Source of the DNA: Paulownia fortunei
Taxonomy: Eukaryota > Streptophyta > Magnoliopsida > Lamiales > Paulowniaceae
Assembly: GCA_019321725.1 (NCBI GenBank)
Contig: JAGSPU010000052.1
Location: forward strand, 2,666,001 to 2,730,000
Direction: 5' to 3'
DNA: 64,000 nucleotides
Both the position numbers and the translations under genes were made by a program. The number at the start of each line of letters is the position of its first letter. Position 1 is the first letter of the stretch. Below the pieces are notes generated by a model. The model had not been told where the DNA came from, ran no database searches, and saw nothing but the letters and a program-made list of their open reading frames with translations. Shown piece after piece: positions 39,260 to 53,507 of this stretch.

Positions 39260-42200
39260 AGCAACATATTGGGGACAGCAATCTGCTATAGCCAAAAGAC
39301 CTGATTCAAGAGACTGGAATTCGTTTAATTCATGTGGACCTGTCAGTCACCATGCTGCAATAACAGTTGGACAAACATGGAATCACTAGAAGCCCGTTTC
39401 CTGAATTAATTCATTCTATTTGATTCTGTTTCCGCCTTTAAGCAGGAGATATAGTGCTGAGCTTAGCAAAGGGTGTAGTGAATATGGAGTTTCAGTATTA
39501 TATTTCCTATAGTTTCCTCCAAAATTTTTGAGGATAATTTTCTGATATTGGGGAGGTTGTATTGTAAGGTTTAGCGTTTTTATTTTCACCATCGAGATGA
39601 TCATCGTTTCTCGTACAGTTACTGTTTCAGGAGTTGCATATTTATCACCATCTCTATTGTAGTTCATGATAAAACCTGAACCCCTTTTCATTACTCCGGT
39701 CTTGGCCCCCATGAGTTGGTGTAGATAGAAAAATGTCCTAACATTGACTGCATTGAAGTGAGATTTGGTTAAATACCAAGCTTTTTGTGCTACTTATCTT
39801 GATTCTTGCTAATATCATAGGCATTTAAATATCTTGATTCTTCCAATTTCCCACTTCCTGTAATCCGACATGGAAATGGTTATGGCCTTCCTGTTTTATT
39901 ACATGCATGTACTGACGGTTGCAGCATCTGGTCCCTGAGAAATGCCTACTCTCTCTCTCTGCTTTAGCTGCTTTGCTGAGACACTCATTGCAGGTGCTTG
40001 TCTCTATAGTGGTTGAAAACTGAAACAGAAACGATTACTACAGATTTATCAGGTGAGCTACAGAAGAAGCTCTTGAACTCAAGTTCATGTTGAAATTTGA
40101 GCGCAACATTTGACCATATAGGTCTGCTTTCAGAAGGTAAAAACCTGATATATGCAATTTTTCTCAGGCAAATCTTGTGGAATTAAGTATATATGAATGC
40201 AGAAGTGAGTGAAAATCGGATACGATAATTATTCGCTATTGTATTGTATATGATTAATAAGCTATTGTATTGTATATGATTATATTAATTTGTTGTTATA
40301 TTGTATTAATTGTCGTAAAATGTAAACTCATATAAAACAAGATTTCGTGAAATGTAAACTTATGTAAAACAAGAAAACGTGATTTAATATTACAAGTAGT
40401 GGTAATGGGCGAAATAAGGATGCAATATCCGATCAGGTTTCCAATGGTTTAAATTATCTTACTACATGATCTGTAAATTTAAATATTATTTTCTTACATT
40501 AATGGAAGATTTGATTAAACAATTGTGGTAATCCCAAATAGACATAGATTCTCTTGACCATTAGACTGTGTCACGTTGTGATTAATTACTTTTTTAAAAA
40601 TGTAAATCAATTACAAAATTTGATTGTTTGGATATGATTTGAATTTCTTATTAATGATTAAGGAGAAAAATATGGAAGAAAAGCTTGGACAAATACAATT
40701 ATGATTATGAGAAATATATTGGATTCATGTATTCATCTCATTAATTTTTCCATGAAAAGTAATAAAATTGAAAAGCTTTATGGAATTCATTTGTTTTGTT
40801 TTGTTTTGTTTTTTTTTTTCTTCTTAAAAACAACTGTAAGGATGATTCATCTTTTAAAATCTACTATTTCTATTAGTTTATTTACCTAATTTTTGGAGTC
40901 ACTGGAGCATAAATTAAATGTAATTATGGTAAAACAAATTAAGCGAATGACCATTGTTAAGCGAAACACTTGTTTAGTGTAAATTATATCTCTAAATAAA
41001 AAGAAGGCATTTTCAATCACTCACATAATCTCTAAGTTGTTTGGTTCAATTTAAAAATATAATTAAGAGAAATTACTATTTTCAGACTTTTGATTATGTG
41101 AAATATCTTATATTAAAAAGCTGGTAAAACACAATTCAAATTTCCCCCAAAATGATTTTTGACAAGTCAAATAAGGAATCTTTTCAATCATAGTATGATC
41201 TCTCTTCTCTATTTAAATTGATTAAATATTAAAAAATTAATTTTAAGTTTGTAATTGAATTTTCTGTTGCACTCATAAATATTATTTACAATTAATTTTA
41301 AATAATTATGATATAAAAAATAATCTAAACCACTCCTTTGGGCTGGGCCCTCAACTAATAATGTATTTGCCCGTGTGTGGGCCTGTATATTTACTAGAAA
41401 ATAGAAATTGCCCCCAATTTGTAGACCTGCTAATTTCATTGTTGGGGAGGAGATCTCCCGCTTCTCTCGCAAACCCTAGGTATAGCTACTCACTGTTCTT
41501 CATAATTCGTGAAGATTTTGCAATTACTCGTTGTTCATCTGTAGGTATGTTTTTATTCATGCATAAAACAAAATTTGATCAGATAAGTGTTGCTACTCTG
41601 TGTGTTTGCTTATTTCATAGCACTCATGGGTTTATGGGGTATAGGGTTTTGGGTATCGGAATTTGCTATGGTTAAGCGAAGAAAATGCTGTAGTCTGCCG
41701 TTGGAAATCACCTTTCTTTGATAGACAATGCGGATAGTTTCATTCGCTTACTGTTTGTAAGTGAAAATATTATGTGGGGTTAGTTAAGCTACGATGTTTT
41801 CACTGTTCTGGATTCTGAATTTATGGTTTCTCTTCAAGATTTCTGTATTTTTGAAGTTCTGATTAATCTGAAGCTTTTTGCTTTAATTCAAATAGAATGA
41901 GTCCCTTTTGAAACATTTCCTTCATTTTTTGGTTCTAACATACTCTACGAGATTGGCAATTGTTGACATAATTTGGATAAATAGTTTAGCTGCTTTTATG
42001 TTCTGAATATATTATTTTTCTGGAAACTGGTCATATGCGTGTATTCGAAAAAATGGTAATGAATGGCGAATGGGTTTAGCTCCTTTCTGTTTTGAGTATA
42101 ATATATATGTATATATAAATCTGTCATTCAGAAAACGAAAGTTAATGGATAATGGAATCGGATAACAAAAAATTAAAATGCAGTAAATTATTTCAGTATG

Positions 42201-42295
42201 AGTGAATTGTTTTCAGCACATGCATGTATTGCATTCACTCAGTGGGAACTACGAAGAGCTTGTTTATCATTTTAGGTTCTTATTGGTCAGGAAAC
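39260..42295. other. Intergenic, including PRP4 leader
   Basis: AT-rich DNA with no recognised gene. The PRP4 leader probably begins near 41440 (CGCAAACCCTAG-gtatag) and has a 5' UTR intron ending at the ttattggtcag acceptor at about 42290. Confidence 0.5.
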
Positions 42296-45200
42296 ATGGA
42301 CATAGATGAGGAAAATACTGTCTCTACCTCAGCTGCTGTTCTGTTCCACTTGCTGGCAATGAAACTGTGGTTTCTGCTATTGATGCAATCTCACTTCAAC
42401 CAGTTCAACCTGTTATTGCACCCGTTATTCCAACCCCGGTCATACCTCCTATCGCCCCAATACCTGCCGTTCCTCTCCCAGTTTCAAGACCATTGGCTCC
42501 CCTACCTGTCCGTCCTCCAGTCATCAGGCCGCCTCGAGCACAGAATGGAGACTCAAGAACTAGTGATTCTGATTCTGATCAGGAAGAGTCAGGATCAAGT
42601 CGCGCTGCTGCAGGCTCGACTCAAGAATATGAGATCTCGGAAGAAAGCAGACAGGCTAGGGAGAGGCAGGAGAAAGCGGTGCAGGAACTTATGATGAAGC
42701 GTCGTGCGGCTGCCTTGGCAGTTCCCACTAATGATAATGCTGTCCGAGCTCGGCTTCGACGGCTTGGTGAACCTATAACTCTCTTTGGAGAGAGGGAGAT
42801 GGAGAGACGTGATCGTTTGCGGACGCTTATGGCAAAACTTGATTCTGAAGGTCAGTTGGAAAGATTGATGAAAGCTCATGAGGATGAAGAAGCTGCAGCC
42901 GCGGTGGCACCTTCAGAACCTGAAGAAGATATTCAGTATCCGTTTTACACTGAAGGTTCACAAGCACTACTAGAAGCCCGTCGAGAGATTGCAAAGTATT
43001 CTATTGTGAAGTCAGCATTGCGCCTCCATCGTGCAAGGAGGAAAAAGGGATGATCCGGATGAAGATTTGGATGCAGAGGTAGATTGGTCTCTGAAGCAGG
43101 CAGCAACCTGGTCCTAGAGTGCAGTGAGATCGGTGATGATCGGCCCCTTTCAGGATGCTCAATTTCGCATGATGGAAAGATGCTTGCCACCTGGTAACAT
43201 CTCTGTGTCCATCGGCCCCATCATGTGTTGGCTGATTAGACAATTTAACATGTTTTAATGTTTGTATACTCCATCCCATGTGATTGTGGCCATACAGTTA
43301 CACATGCATATTAAGTTGTTCACGGTCGCTAATTATATAGTCACCTTATGGGTACCTGTCTCATGACATCTTACAACATAAAAAATAAAAAAATAAATGA
43401 AGATTTTCTGTTATTTGTTTTGGGTCATCCATGTGAATTCTTTTTTGCTGTTATACCTACCAAAGGTGATCCACAAAGTTAAACAAAAAGGCATAATGTG
43501 ATTTTAGGTCTCTTTTTCCTCTTTACCATGAAATTGGTGCAGTCTACTATCCTTGTCTTCCATAGCATTCTTTATATACACTTCCAGTTTTTTTTAATCT
43601 TCTTTGACAATAATTATATTGTTTATCATTTTAATGCTGTTCCTCAGTTTTCATATGAGGTTGTCAATTATGTGCTTTCTTTCACATTTTGTGGTTGTAT
43701 ATTATAAAGTTTATTCTCCACAATCAATCATGTTGTAAGAGTCCATGCATTTATTCTTGCCTTTTCCCTTCTTTTGTTAGTTCTTTAAGTGGAGTTGCAA
43801 AGTTATGGAGCATGCCTGAAGTAAAGAAGGTTTCCGCACTGAAGGGGCATACTGAACGAGCTACTGATGTTGCATTCTCACCCATCAGCTATCAACTGGC
43901 TACTGCCTCAGCTGACAGGACTGCGAGACTATGGAATCTGGAGGGGTCTGTCCTGAGAACATTTGAGGGCCATTTGGATCGTCTTGCTCGTATTTCCTTC
44001 CATCCATCAGGAAAATATTTGGGTACAGCTAGCTTTGACAAGACTTGGAGATTATGGGATGTAGAGACTGGTGAGGAGTTGCTTCTCCAAGAAGGTCATA
44101 GTAGGAGTGTATATGGAATATCTTTCCATCATGATGGCTCCTTAGCAGCTTCTTGTGGACTGGATGCTCTTGCTCGTGTGTGGGACCTGAGATCTGGGAG
44201 AAGTATTCTCGCTCTGGAAGGCCATGTCAAGCCTGTAAGGCTCGCTATGTTTTGACATTATTTTTACCTTTCTCTTTTACTATGTAGTGTATTGGATTTG
44301 AGAAGGTTCTCTTAGCTGTTGAGAGATGACAATTTAATTATTTCTCTTTTCAGGCTCTTGGTGTCAGTTTCTCTCCGAATGGTTACCATTTAGCTACTGG
44401 TGGCGAAGATAATACTTGCAGGATATGGGATTTGAGGAAGAGAAAATGTTTGTACATAATACCTGCTCATTCTAACCTTATTTCTCAAGTCAAGTTTGAA
44501 CCTCAGGAGGGGTACTTTTTGGTTACAGCTTCATATGATATGACTGCTAAGGTATGCATATGGTTTCTGAAATGTGTTTGAGTTGTTAATTAGTTCATCT
44601 TTGTTTATGTGTCCTTATCCTGACTTTCCATGTCAGATCTGGTCTTCAAGAGATTTTAAGCCTGTAAAGACATTATCTGGTCATGAATCGAAAGTTACTT
44701 CACTGGATGTCGTTGGAGGTCAGTTCTTTCTTAACTTTCAGAAGCAGACTATTACTTTTCTAAAATTGTGATCTTTGTTCCTTTTCTTTTTCTTTGTGAC
44801 CATGACATTCTTCAACCTTGGCTTTTTATCTAATTGGTATGTTTTGTTGATATGAAATAACTTGCTTATTTTTTCTTTGTTCGTTGTTTGTTAGTCTTGC
44901 CGTTGCGGTGGGTTATATTTATTTTTGTTTATCTTATTTCATGCTCTTTGGTTTTTTTTTTTCCCGGGGGGTGGGGGGGGGGTGGTGATCCCTATGGACT
45001 GATGTCTGAACTATAGATTTTTCTCTTTGATGTGAATCCAACCCTTAGGGTTCTTAGCATCATACTGTATGATGCATGTATTTATGATAGCATTTGTTTC
45101 TAAGCTGCTACTTTCAGTAACTAGTTGGATTTTGTCATGTCATCTGTTTCTGAGCAGCTACTTTGTAAACTATCCTGAGGCTTAGTTGTTAGTGGGCAAA

Positions 45201-45389
45201 CCCTTCTCTTTATGTTTTTACAAGGAATATATGTGCTAAACTTAAGACTACTGATTGTGTTATTTTAACTTTTGTCTTTATCAATTTGTGGCAGATGGAC
45301 AATGTGTCGCAACTGTTTCCCATGATCGAACAATCAAGATATGGTCAACTAGAGAACCTGAGAAAGAGAAGGGAATGGAAGTTGACTGA
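42296..45389 (+). CDS. PRP4: U4/U6 snRNP protein PRP4 (LACHESIS-type), WD40
   Basis: Spliceosomal U4/U6 di-snRNP component; the Arabidopsis homologue LACHESIS is essential for gametophytic cell fate. Exons 42296-43193, 43781-44234, 44354-44551, 44637-44718 and 45295-45389 give about 575 aa. Order: [10 protein letters not shown] start, Pro/Val-rich stretch (about residues 30-75), an acidic/Ser segment, the PRP4 splicing-factor motif ([19 protein letters not shown]), the helix [18 protein letters not shown], then about seven WD40 repeats (for example [35 protein letters not shown]) ending [19 protein letters not shown]. Single-base corrections are needed near 42344 (to [14 protein letters not shown]), 43040 (extra A in AAAAAGGG) and 43096 (missing base before [11 protein letters not shown]). 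Conservation across the breaks argues for sequence error rather than pseudogenisation. Confidence 0.92.
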
Positions 45390-46475
45390 AATGGACTTGG
45401 ATGCAATTTTGGATAGTATTAACTACTTGTGAGGCTTTTACATAAAATTGAATTGCTCTCTCTAATGGGGAACACACAGCATATAATATTACATCTCCTA
45501 CATGTAAGCATGCTCTTGTAATTTGTCCCACATCCATGCAGTGCTTTTCACTAAGCATGGTTGTCTAGAATCTCAAATGCGTTCCATCCTATCTCTCGTT
45601 CCTCCTTCGGTTCACTTTTCATTTTATGGTTGTATGGGAAGGCGGGTTCACATGTGATTGAACTACAAGAAAATTCAGTCTACCCCTTGCTGCTGCTGCT
45701 GCTGCATGAGTTACTGCCCAGCAATATACAAAGATTCATCCAGTTGGTACTGGCGAATGTCTTGAATTCCATATTTGCAGTGTTGAGATGGAAATAGGTT
45801 GATATCGCTGGATGCTATTGATGATTGAGGGAATAAAAGAAGATTAATTGGAGCTTTTTAGGCTAATCTTACGTCAATGGCAGAGCGTTACTCATCTGAG
45901 TCTTGGGTTGGCAATAGTTTTCACAGTAAAAACACAATAAACACAGCAGGAGGAATACTGATCGTAGATGGGCAATGGCTTTGAAGAAACCGATCTATTT
46001 TATTACTCCACAAAATCTAGAGTTATTGTGTTTTTGCAGCTTAAGCAAATTGAGTTGAGTTGCATATTGTATTATTCAAGAATAAAATTAATTTGAATCT
46101 CTGATTGCATTTGAACATACTTCTTAATATATTTTGATTGTTTAATTAGACGGGCTCAAATAAATAATGCAGATTAAGAAAACTTAAATTTTCAATATTT
46201 GTCAAACAAAAAAAAGGTTGACACATAATTTGCGACATTAGTAAATTAAAATTAAATGTGACCACCTTAGCAGGACTTGCCTACAATGCCATGTCTGTTG
46301 CCACCTCATCTCCTCTGTCCCACATATGACAACCTGATCCTACGTGTCCAAACAGTATTCGCTTCCTCCCAAGTCTCAGATCACGTATATATAAACAGGA
46401 GTTAACAAATGTGTGTATATAGAGGGAAAAATACTGTAAAATTTAGAGAGAGAAAACACACGCAACACACCAGCA
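45390..46475. other. Intergenic between PRP4 and ALG7
   Basis: 1.1 kb between two genes on the same strand. A (TGC)n tract lies at 45688-45705. The ALG7 leader with purine-rich sequence begins near 46420. No further gene is seen. Confidence 0.6.
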
Positions 46476-49400
46476 ATGGCCGCCAGGAAGCGAGCTTCAG
46501 CAACAGACACCACAAAAACCGACCCGGAAAAACCCAAACCGAAACCCATCAAACAGACTCTCCAATTCGTCCTGCAAAATTCCCTACAATCATTAAATTC
46601 TTCCTCATATTTTCGATCCCATACTTTTTCTTGATTTTCTCTTACTATAAAATTGAATATGAGCTTAAAAAAGCCGATCTTGATCAATTTACTGGTCAGC
46701 TTTATAGGTTTTTTCATTACGGTGAGCATGATTCCTGTGGCGTCAAAGTATGTGTTGAGAAGGAATTTATTTGGGTATGTATTAACAAGAAAGGTACTCC
46801 TGATGGATCCATCAAAGTGTAAGTTAAATTTCTTCATTTATTTTTTCCTTTTTTTGGGTTTGGATATATAGAATTGGGGTATTATGAATTATGAAGTGCG
46901 GGTTTTGTGAATATTGAGTTGTAATGCATATTCTTGAAAAGGGCTAGTCTTACATTTGCATACAATTAATAACAAAAATTATTGTTATTATAATAGTAGT
47001 AATAGTAGTAGTAGTAGTAATAATAATATTTCGGTTAACTAGATGAACTTCTGATGATGGTATGCCTTAGCTTAAGATTTTTAATTGATGAGTACTGATA
47101 CAAATTTGGAGAAGGCACTGCTGCATAAATATTAAACAAAACTAGGTCGTGCGCGTGCTGTAATTAGCCTTATTTCATGAATGTGGAATTTTCATTCAAT
47201 AAGATTTTTTGCTTGTTTCCATTTTGTAGCCACTTTGATTAAATTAACAATTGATAATATTTGATGTTGTGCAGGCCTGAATCTTTGGGTATTGTAGTTG
47301 GGATAGTTTTTCTTGTAGTGACAATCTTGTTTCAATATTTTAACTTCACTGCAGATTCAAATGTAAGTATTGTGTGCTTTGCTTCTCTTATATAATACCT
47401 TCATTATTGAGCATGACAATTCTTTACTCTTCAATTTCACAATTTGGTTCCATAAACATTGCTCCTTTCTCCATATATTCAATTGAAATTAAAGTGGATA
47501 CATGAAATATTCTATGACATTTGAAATGCGTTAATCTATATATTTTACGTATTGCCTATGTCTCTATATAGCATGCATTCTTATATGGAAATACTTCCCG
47601 AGAAATGTGGGTATAAGCATTCGTCTCTAAACCTAAAAGTAAAAGTATGGACACTTCTCTAAACTTTGTCGCATCTTAATTTAGTACATTTGAAAACATG
47701 AAAATTTGGGAAACTCAATATAATGGTTTGCTTCTAGATTTTGTGTAGTAGCTGTCATAACTCAACAGAGTGGCTTAGGTGGTAGTAATGGCGTACAGTA
47801 ACTAGTATAAATGCATGACTTGTTGCTGAGATTTATTGTCAGCGGTATTGGCAATTGTTCTGGAGTTTGGAGTAAGTTGAGAAAGAAAAAGGATTCTTTC
47901 GAGATTCAACCTTTGATCATGCCTACTTTCAGTATTGGGGGTTTCACTTTTAGATTCTATTGATTATCTTAAACTGTATGATAATTGATGGAAATTAAGT
48001 TTTGCGGAGAACTTTAGAGCATGCTGCATGACTTGATAAACAAGCATAAATGATGGCTATGGTAGCATTTAAAGTGACACTTTAACATGTGGAGATGGAG
48101 AAATTTTACAGTTGATGAAATCTTACTTTTTAAATTTACAGATGATAAAAATGGCAAACTTTGATTCAGAGTCAAAGTTATATAAATGGTAAACAGAATG
48201 GCATGAACAGCATTACTTATTATAAGTAATTCTATAAAAAACTTACTAAATAACTTTTACTGCAGTATCAGTGGAGGACTGAACATTACTGATATTGGTA
48301 TTTGGTAGCCCGTGGGGAGTCAGTTGCAAGAACGGTTTTTATCATAGTACATGGCTCGAGCGTAATATTCTATAGAAGTTGATTTCTCCTGTAGACACTC
48401 TCTTCTGTCTCTGAGCACACACACACACACACTCAAATTTGCAGTTGAAGTTATGCTATCTTGACATCTGATCATATTTTGTAGATCAGTGATCTCCTAA
48501 GAAAGATCCACCCTCCTCCTCTACAAGTCTAAAGATACAAAAAATAGTTTCACCTTGTAGCAGCATACATTATTCAATTTGGCATGGGGTTGGTATTCAC
48601 AAGTAAAATATAGTAGTCACTTATGTAATCTAGCATAAGCATGTGAGTGACCATTACAACTTACACATTTCATGCAATGTCTGGTTGATGTACAAGCATG
48701 CGTCACATTCATTTTCTCTTGCTTTAGTATAATTCTTCACATTTAGTTGTTGTCATACATTCCCCATCAGTTGAAATTTCTGTTTCCTATTGATTTTCCA
48801 CTGGCCTAGCATTAGTTTTATTACTTACAATTGCCAGAGGTGTAACCTTTTTGCTTTTTTCTTAAGTGGCTCGTTGAATACAATGCTGCACTAGCATCAA
48901 TTTGCTTCATGATTCTCCTCGGATTCGTTGATGATGTCCTTGATGTACCTTGGAGAGTGTGAGTATTCTTGACGCCTTTCTCCATTATTCTAAACAACAT
49001 CTCTGATAAATACTTATTTATTATGTGATTTTGAAGACAGGAAATTAGTGTTGCCATCTATTGCAGCGCTTCCGTTGTTGATGGCCTATGCTGGGCATAC
49101 AACTATAATTATACCAAAGCCCCTTGTTCCATATGTTGGACTTGAGATTTTAGATTTAGGTAACTAATTTGCTAACACAAATATTAATTCATGCTATTTT
49201 GATAGTGCCAAAAATAGTTTCTTTGATGCTATTAAAGTGTCTTTCATCTTATCTCTTTATTATGAAGCCGTTTTATAGGAAAGACTTGGTCCTGTAAAAT
49301 TTTATTGATCCTCTTAGGTACTCCCTGAATTTTCCTTGTTTGTTCTCTTTGTAACATGACTTTTACATGGACAGGTGGATATATAAGCTCTATATGGGGC

Positions 49401-51668
49401 TCTTGGCTGTATTTTGCACTAATTCAATTAACATTCATGCTGGTCTCAACGGCCTTGAAGTTGGACAGACAGTTGTTATTTCTTGTGCTGTAAGCAAACG
49501 GCTTTGTATACATTATGTGAATTTGATTTCACCCGCTGAATCCGACATATCGTAACTGCAGATCTTAATACACAACGTCATGCAAATTGGAGCATCTACT
49601 GATCCTGAATACAAGCAAGCACATGCATTCTCCATTTATCTTATTCAACCCTTGCTTGCTACTTCTTTAGCTTTACTATCTTACAACTGGTAATGATGCC
49701 AGCACTTTTTGGTTGTATAATAAGAACTCTTCTGCACGCTAACCCCTGTATTCCTGTGCATCTTTCTCATAGGTATCCGTCTTCAGTCTTTGTTGGTGAC
49801 ACTACACTTACTTTGCAGGAATGACCATGGCTGTAGCTGGCATTTTAGGCCATTTCAGGTGTTCTTCTTCACATCTGACCACATCATTACTTGACATCAT
49901 AATCCTTAAAACCACATTTTAGTATGAAGATGATTAATGCGCGGTACATACACATAATTTTGAGGATTGGACAGACATACTGCAAGAATATGAGAGAAAT
50001 TTTTATTTACTAATCAAGTTCTCTAGAAAGAGGTCGGGATTTATCATCTTTATGGTTTTTCAGATCATATTCTAATTTCTCAATCAATAGTAAAATAGCT
50101 TCCCTACATGTGAATTGAAGTTAAAATTTTCTGCTTCATTTGAGTTTACAGCACGAGAACTTGCAACACATACTTGAGATCCTATGTGGTTTCATTGATG
50201 GACACGGGTGAGAAAATTATGTGGGGTATATTTGTCTGGTGTGCTTATTGTAGTTGTTCTTCCACAGCGTTTGTTTTTCTTTCTTTTTTTTCTTTTTCTG
50301 GATAGTCAGAAGCATTGTGAAACTTATCCCAAAATTATTAGAAAAGAGACTGCTGTGTGGAAGACTTTCATGGAACTTAGCAGCACAATTAGCTATTGCT
50401 AATTCTACAATGTCATTCTCAAACCAAACTCACTGGATAGGAGGTCATTCTTTACCTTGAAATTGATTCTGTATTATACAAAACTATGGATGAGCTGAAA
50501 TTGCATCTCATATCTGGTCTTTGTTCTAGATGCTTGTGAAAAATTGTTGCCCTGGGCTGCAGATAAATTCTTCAATTAGTTTTCCATCTCTGTGATATGG
50601 ATAAACAATAGAGTTGGTTTTGTGGTGTCAATTTATGAATTTAAGACCGAGTGTACAAGGGCTGGTTACTGGAGAGGAATTGTTGTCTGTATGTGCTTTT
50701 TTTGTGGTTATTCATTAAGTCAGGCTTTCAAGTTTCAACTAATCTATTAATATTGCTGATTCTTTTTCAGTGAAACACTTTTGATATTCTTTGCTCCACA
50801 AGTTCTCAACTTCCTCCTTTCACTCCCTCAGGTTCTCTATCTCTCTTGCACAAATACACACACGCAAGCACGGACACACACTCTGCTACAATCACACTCA
50901 CCAATCGAGACATAAGAACAATTTCATAGATTAATACCCATACTTTTTACAGCTGGCTGGTATTGTACCTTGCCCACGGCACCGACTGCCTAGGTAGTTT
51001 GTTAAGTGCTTTCTGGGTTCTTGTGTTGTAGGAATAGTTTCCCTGTATTGGCATTAAATTCAATTTTTGACTCCCAGGTTCGACCCCCAGTCTGGCCTAT
51101 TAACAGGGACAAATGATGGGACTCTCGTCAACTTCTTTTTAAGACAGTTTGGACGAAAGACAGAGAAGTCGCTATGCATTCTATTACTAGTTTTCCAGGT
51201 AACTGAGACTTCCCTTTATTATGTTGGTATCCTCAATGTCCTGATTGTTTGTATCTTCTCCCCCCACCCTCACCCCCACCTCCACTTCCTTTTTCTTGCT
51301 ATTTGAAGTGTTACACTGTTTTATCACGTGTCTAATAACTATCTATTTGTGGTCTACAAGTGCCTTAGTCAGCTTCTTACTGCTGGTATGCATCTGCATC
51401 AATAACAGAAATTATCTGCTATTCCTCATCAAGATAAAATTATAAAAAATATAACTAATTACATTTTCTAGTGTTGGCTTCGTTTTAGTGACATAGTGAA
51501 TTATTTGGACCTGATAGCTAGTTGCACAAGATGTGCTCATTGCCTGTGGATATATACACTGATAAAAATTATTAAAACCAGAAGCATAACCAGATTTACA
51601 TGCTACAGGCCCTATGCTGTGGATTCTGTTTTTTGCTGCGGTGGTTCCTCACAGGCTGGTATAAATGA
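46476..51668 (+). CDS. ALG7: ALG7 / DPAGT1: UDP-GlcNAc:dolichyl-phosphate GlcNAc-1-P transferase
   Basis: ER membrane enzyme that makes GlcNAc-PP-dolichol, the first and tunicamycin-sensitive step of N-glycan assembly. Eleven exons: 46476-46818, 47275-47362, 48867-48958, 49041-49159, 49375-49489, 49562-49689, 49773-49858, 50771-50831, 50953-50993, 51078-51198 and 51609-51668; about 418 aa after correction. Visible blocks: [28 protein letters not shown], the Asp motif [96 protein letters not shown] and the end FLTGWYK. Many hydrophobic segments, as expected for a polytopic enzyme. Single-base breaks occur near 46555, 46672, 46778, 49377 and 49803. The downstream region contains a 167-bp tandem repeat that is copied again at 58.4 kb. 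Confidence 0.93.
46988..47029. repeat. (TAG/TAA)n trinucleotide repeat in ALG7 intron 1
   Basis: AT-rich trinucleotide repeat of TAG and TAA units within the first intron. Confidence 0.85.
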
Positions 51669-51705
51669 AGGATACAGTCATTGTCAGAAATTTTACTAAT
51701 TTTGG

Positions 51706-52050
51706 GTGTCCGTATAGGCTTGTTCTGAACGAATTATATTCCAAGGAAGCAGAAATACTGTGTGGCTGCATGTGGTTTAGAACAAAATAGAGTAGCCTTA
51801 ACTTGCTGTCGAATTTTGTAATTTTATCTTGAATGATGAGAGGTTTTGACAAATATGTGTAGTTATACAAGCATAGCTGATCTTTTGGGTGTTGAAGGAA
51901 TTATATCCCAAGGAAACACAAATACTGTGTGGATGCATGTGGTTTAGAACAAAATGAGTAGCCTTAACTTGCTGTTGAATCTTGCAATTTATCTCGAAAA
52001 TGATTAGAGATTTTGGAAGAGAAAGTTGTGGTTCTACAAGGATTTCTGAT
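51706..52050. repeat. Two tandem copies of a ~167-bp unit downstream of ALG7
   Basis: GAATTATATYCCAAGGAARC begins at 51731 and again at 51898. Both are followed by AATACTGTGTGG, TGCATGTGGTTTAGAACAAA and GTAGCCTTAACTTGCTGT. The unit has no coding content. It starts about 40 bp after the ALG7 stop, so it may be part of its 3' UTR. A third copy lies at about 58396-58595. Confidence 0.9.
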
Positions 52051-52696
52051 CTTTTGAACCATGCAACTACTATTGTCCATTTTCTTGTTTGTTCTTGTCA
52101 TTAGCTGCTCTGTTTTTCTACTGGGACAATACTATTCTCAAGTGTTGTCCTGAACTACATATATTTAATCACTTCACTCAAAAATAAAAAAAAAAAAAAA
52201 TTATACGTGGTGGAAATTAAGTTCTTGATTGTTACATGATAAATACTGTGCTATACATTCAAACCAAATCAATGTACACAATTTTCAGTTTGCTTCATTT
52301 TTTAGGAAAGAACTTGATATGTTACAGTAAAAAATTAAAAGTGAAAAAGCAAATGGAGGCGTATAAAAGTGTTATTTAATAATTAGTTGAAGGGTTTCTC
52401 TAGATTCTTCAGATAATTAATCATAATACTATAATTTAATCAGAATTATTGGTGTTAAGAAATTTGTTTGAAATGACACGTTCTCTTCATTATCCATTTT
52501 CAATCATCTGTATGAGAGTTCAAGGCAAGAACTCTGAATAGTTCTTGAGACTATCAATATTGATTGTATCAGTTTGCACAATGATTTGAGTAATGTGTAT
52601 GTTCCATGATGATCACATCATGTGTATCATACTTTAGTTATCATATAACAGTTTTTATCAGATGTTTATATTATTAACTAGTATATACAATATACA

Positions 52697-52858
<162 letters not shown>

Positions 52859-53054
52859 AAATGAAGATTAATATCTCTCTCATTTTCTCCCCCACAAAAA
52901 ACCTCGGTCAAGAACCTGGTCAACATAAAGTTGACAATTTTCTTTCTTTTTCCATTTCCTTCATTTATGAGAAAAAAATTTCTAACATATCTTCCTCTAG
53001 AAATCAGGTCCGATATCTGAGAAATCATCTCAATACGGGCTAATTTAATTTTGC

Positions 53055-53450
53055 ATGGCCTTCAAGATGATCCATGTTGCATATTTTTTGATAGTTTTGT
53101 TTGCAATTAGCAAAGCTGCAGAATCTGCAATAGGTATGAATTGGGGAAGGCAAAGTGCTCAGAGATTGATCCCGTCCGCGGTGGTCGATTTGCTGTTACA
53201 AAATGGGGTTCCAGAGGCAAGAGTTTATACTTCTCAGGAGGATATCTTACAGGCCTTTTCTGGAAGTGGGATTAGCCTCACCATCACCGTCTTTAATATC
53301 AGCAGAATAAGTACCTTTGAGGATGCAAAAGATTGGGTCCAAGAAAAAGTTCCATATTTCTCCAGTGCCAATATTAGGTATAACACATACACACATGCAT
53401 ACATATACATATATATATACATATATACATATACATATATATATATATAC

Positions 53451-53507
<57 letters not shown>

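Noticed and set aside
42296..43193. PRP4 as a processed or decayed pseudogene
   Set aside because: Introns are present with good splice sites and all WD40 repeats are conserved; only three +/-1 breaks interrupt it, as in other good genes of the window.
46376..46837. 153-codon minus-strand frame
   Set aside because: Shadow of ALG7 exon 1 on the opposite strand.
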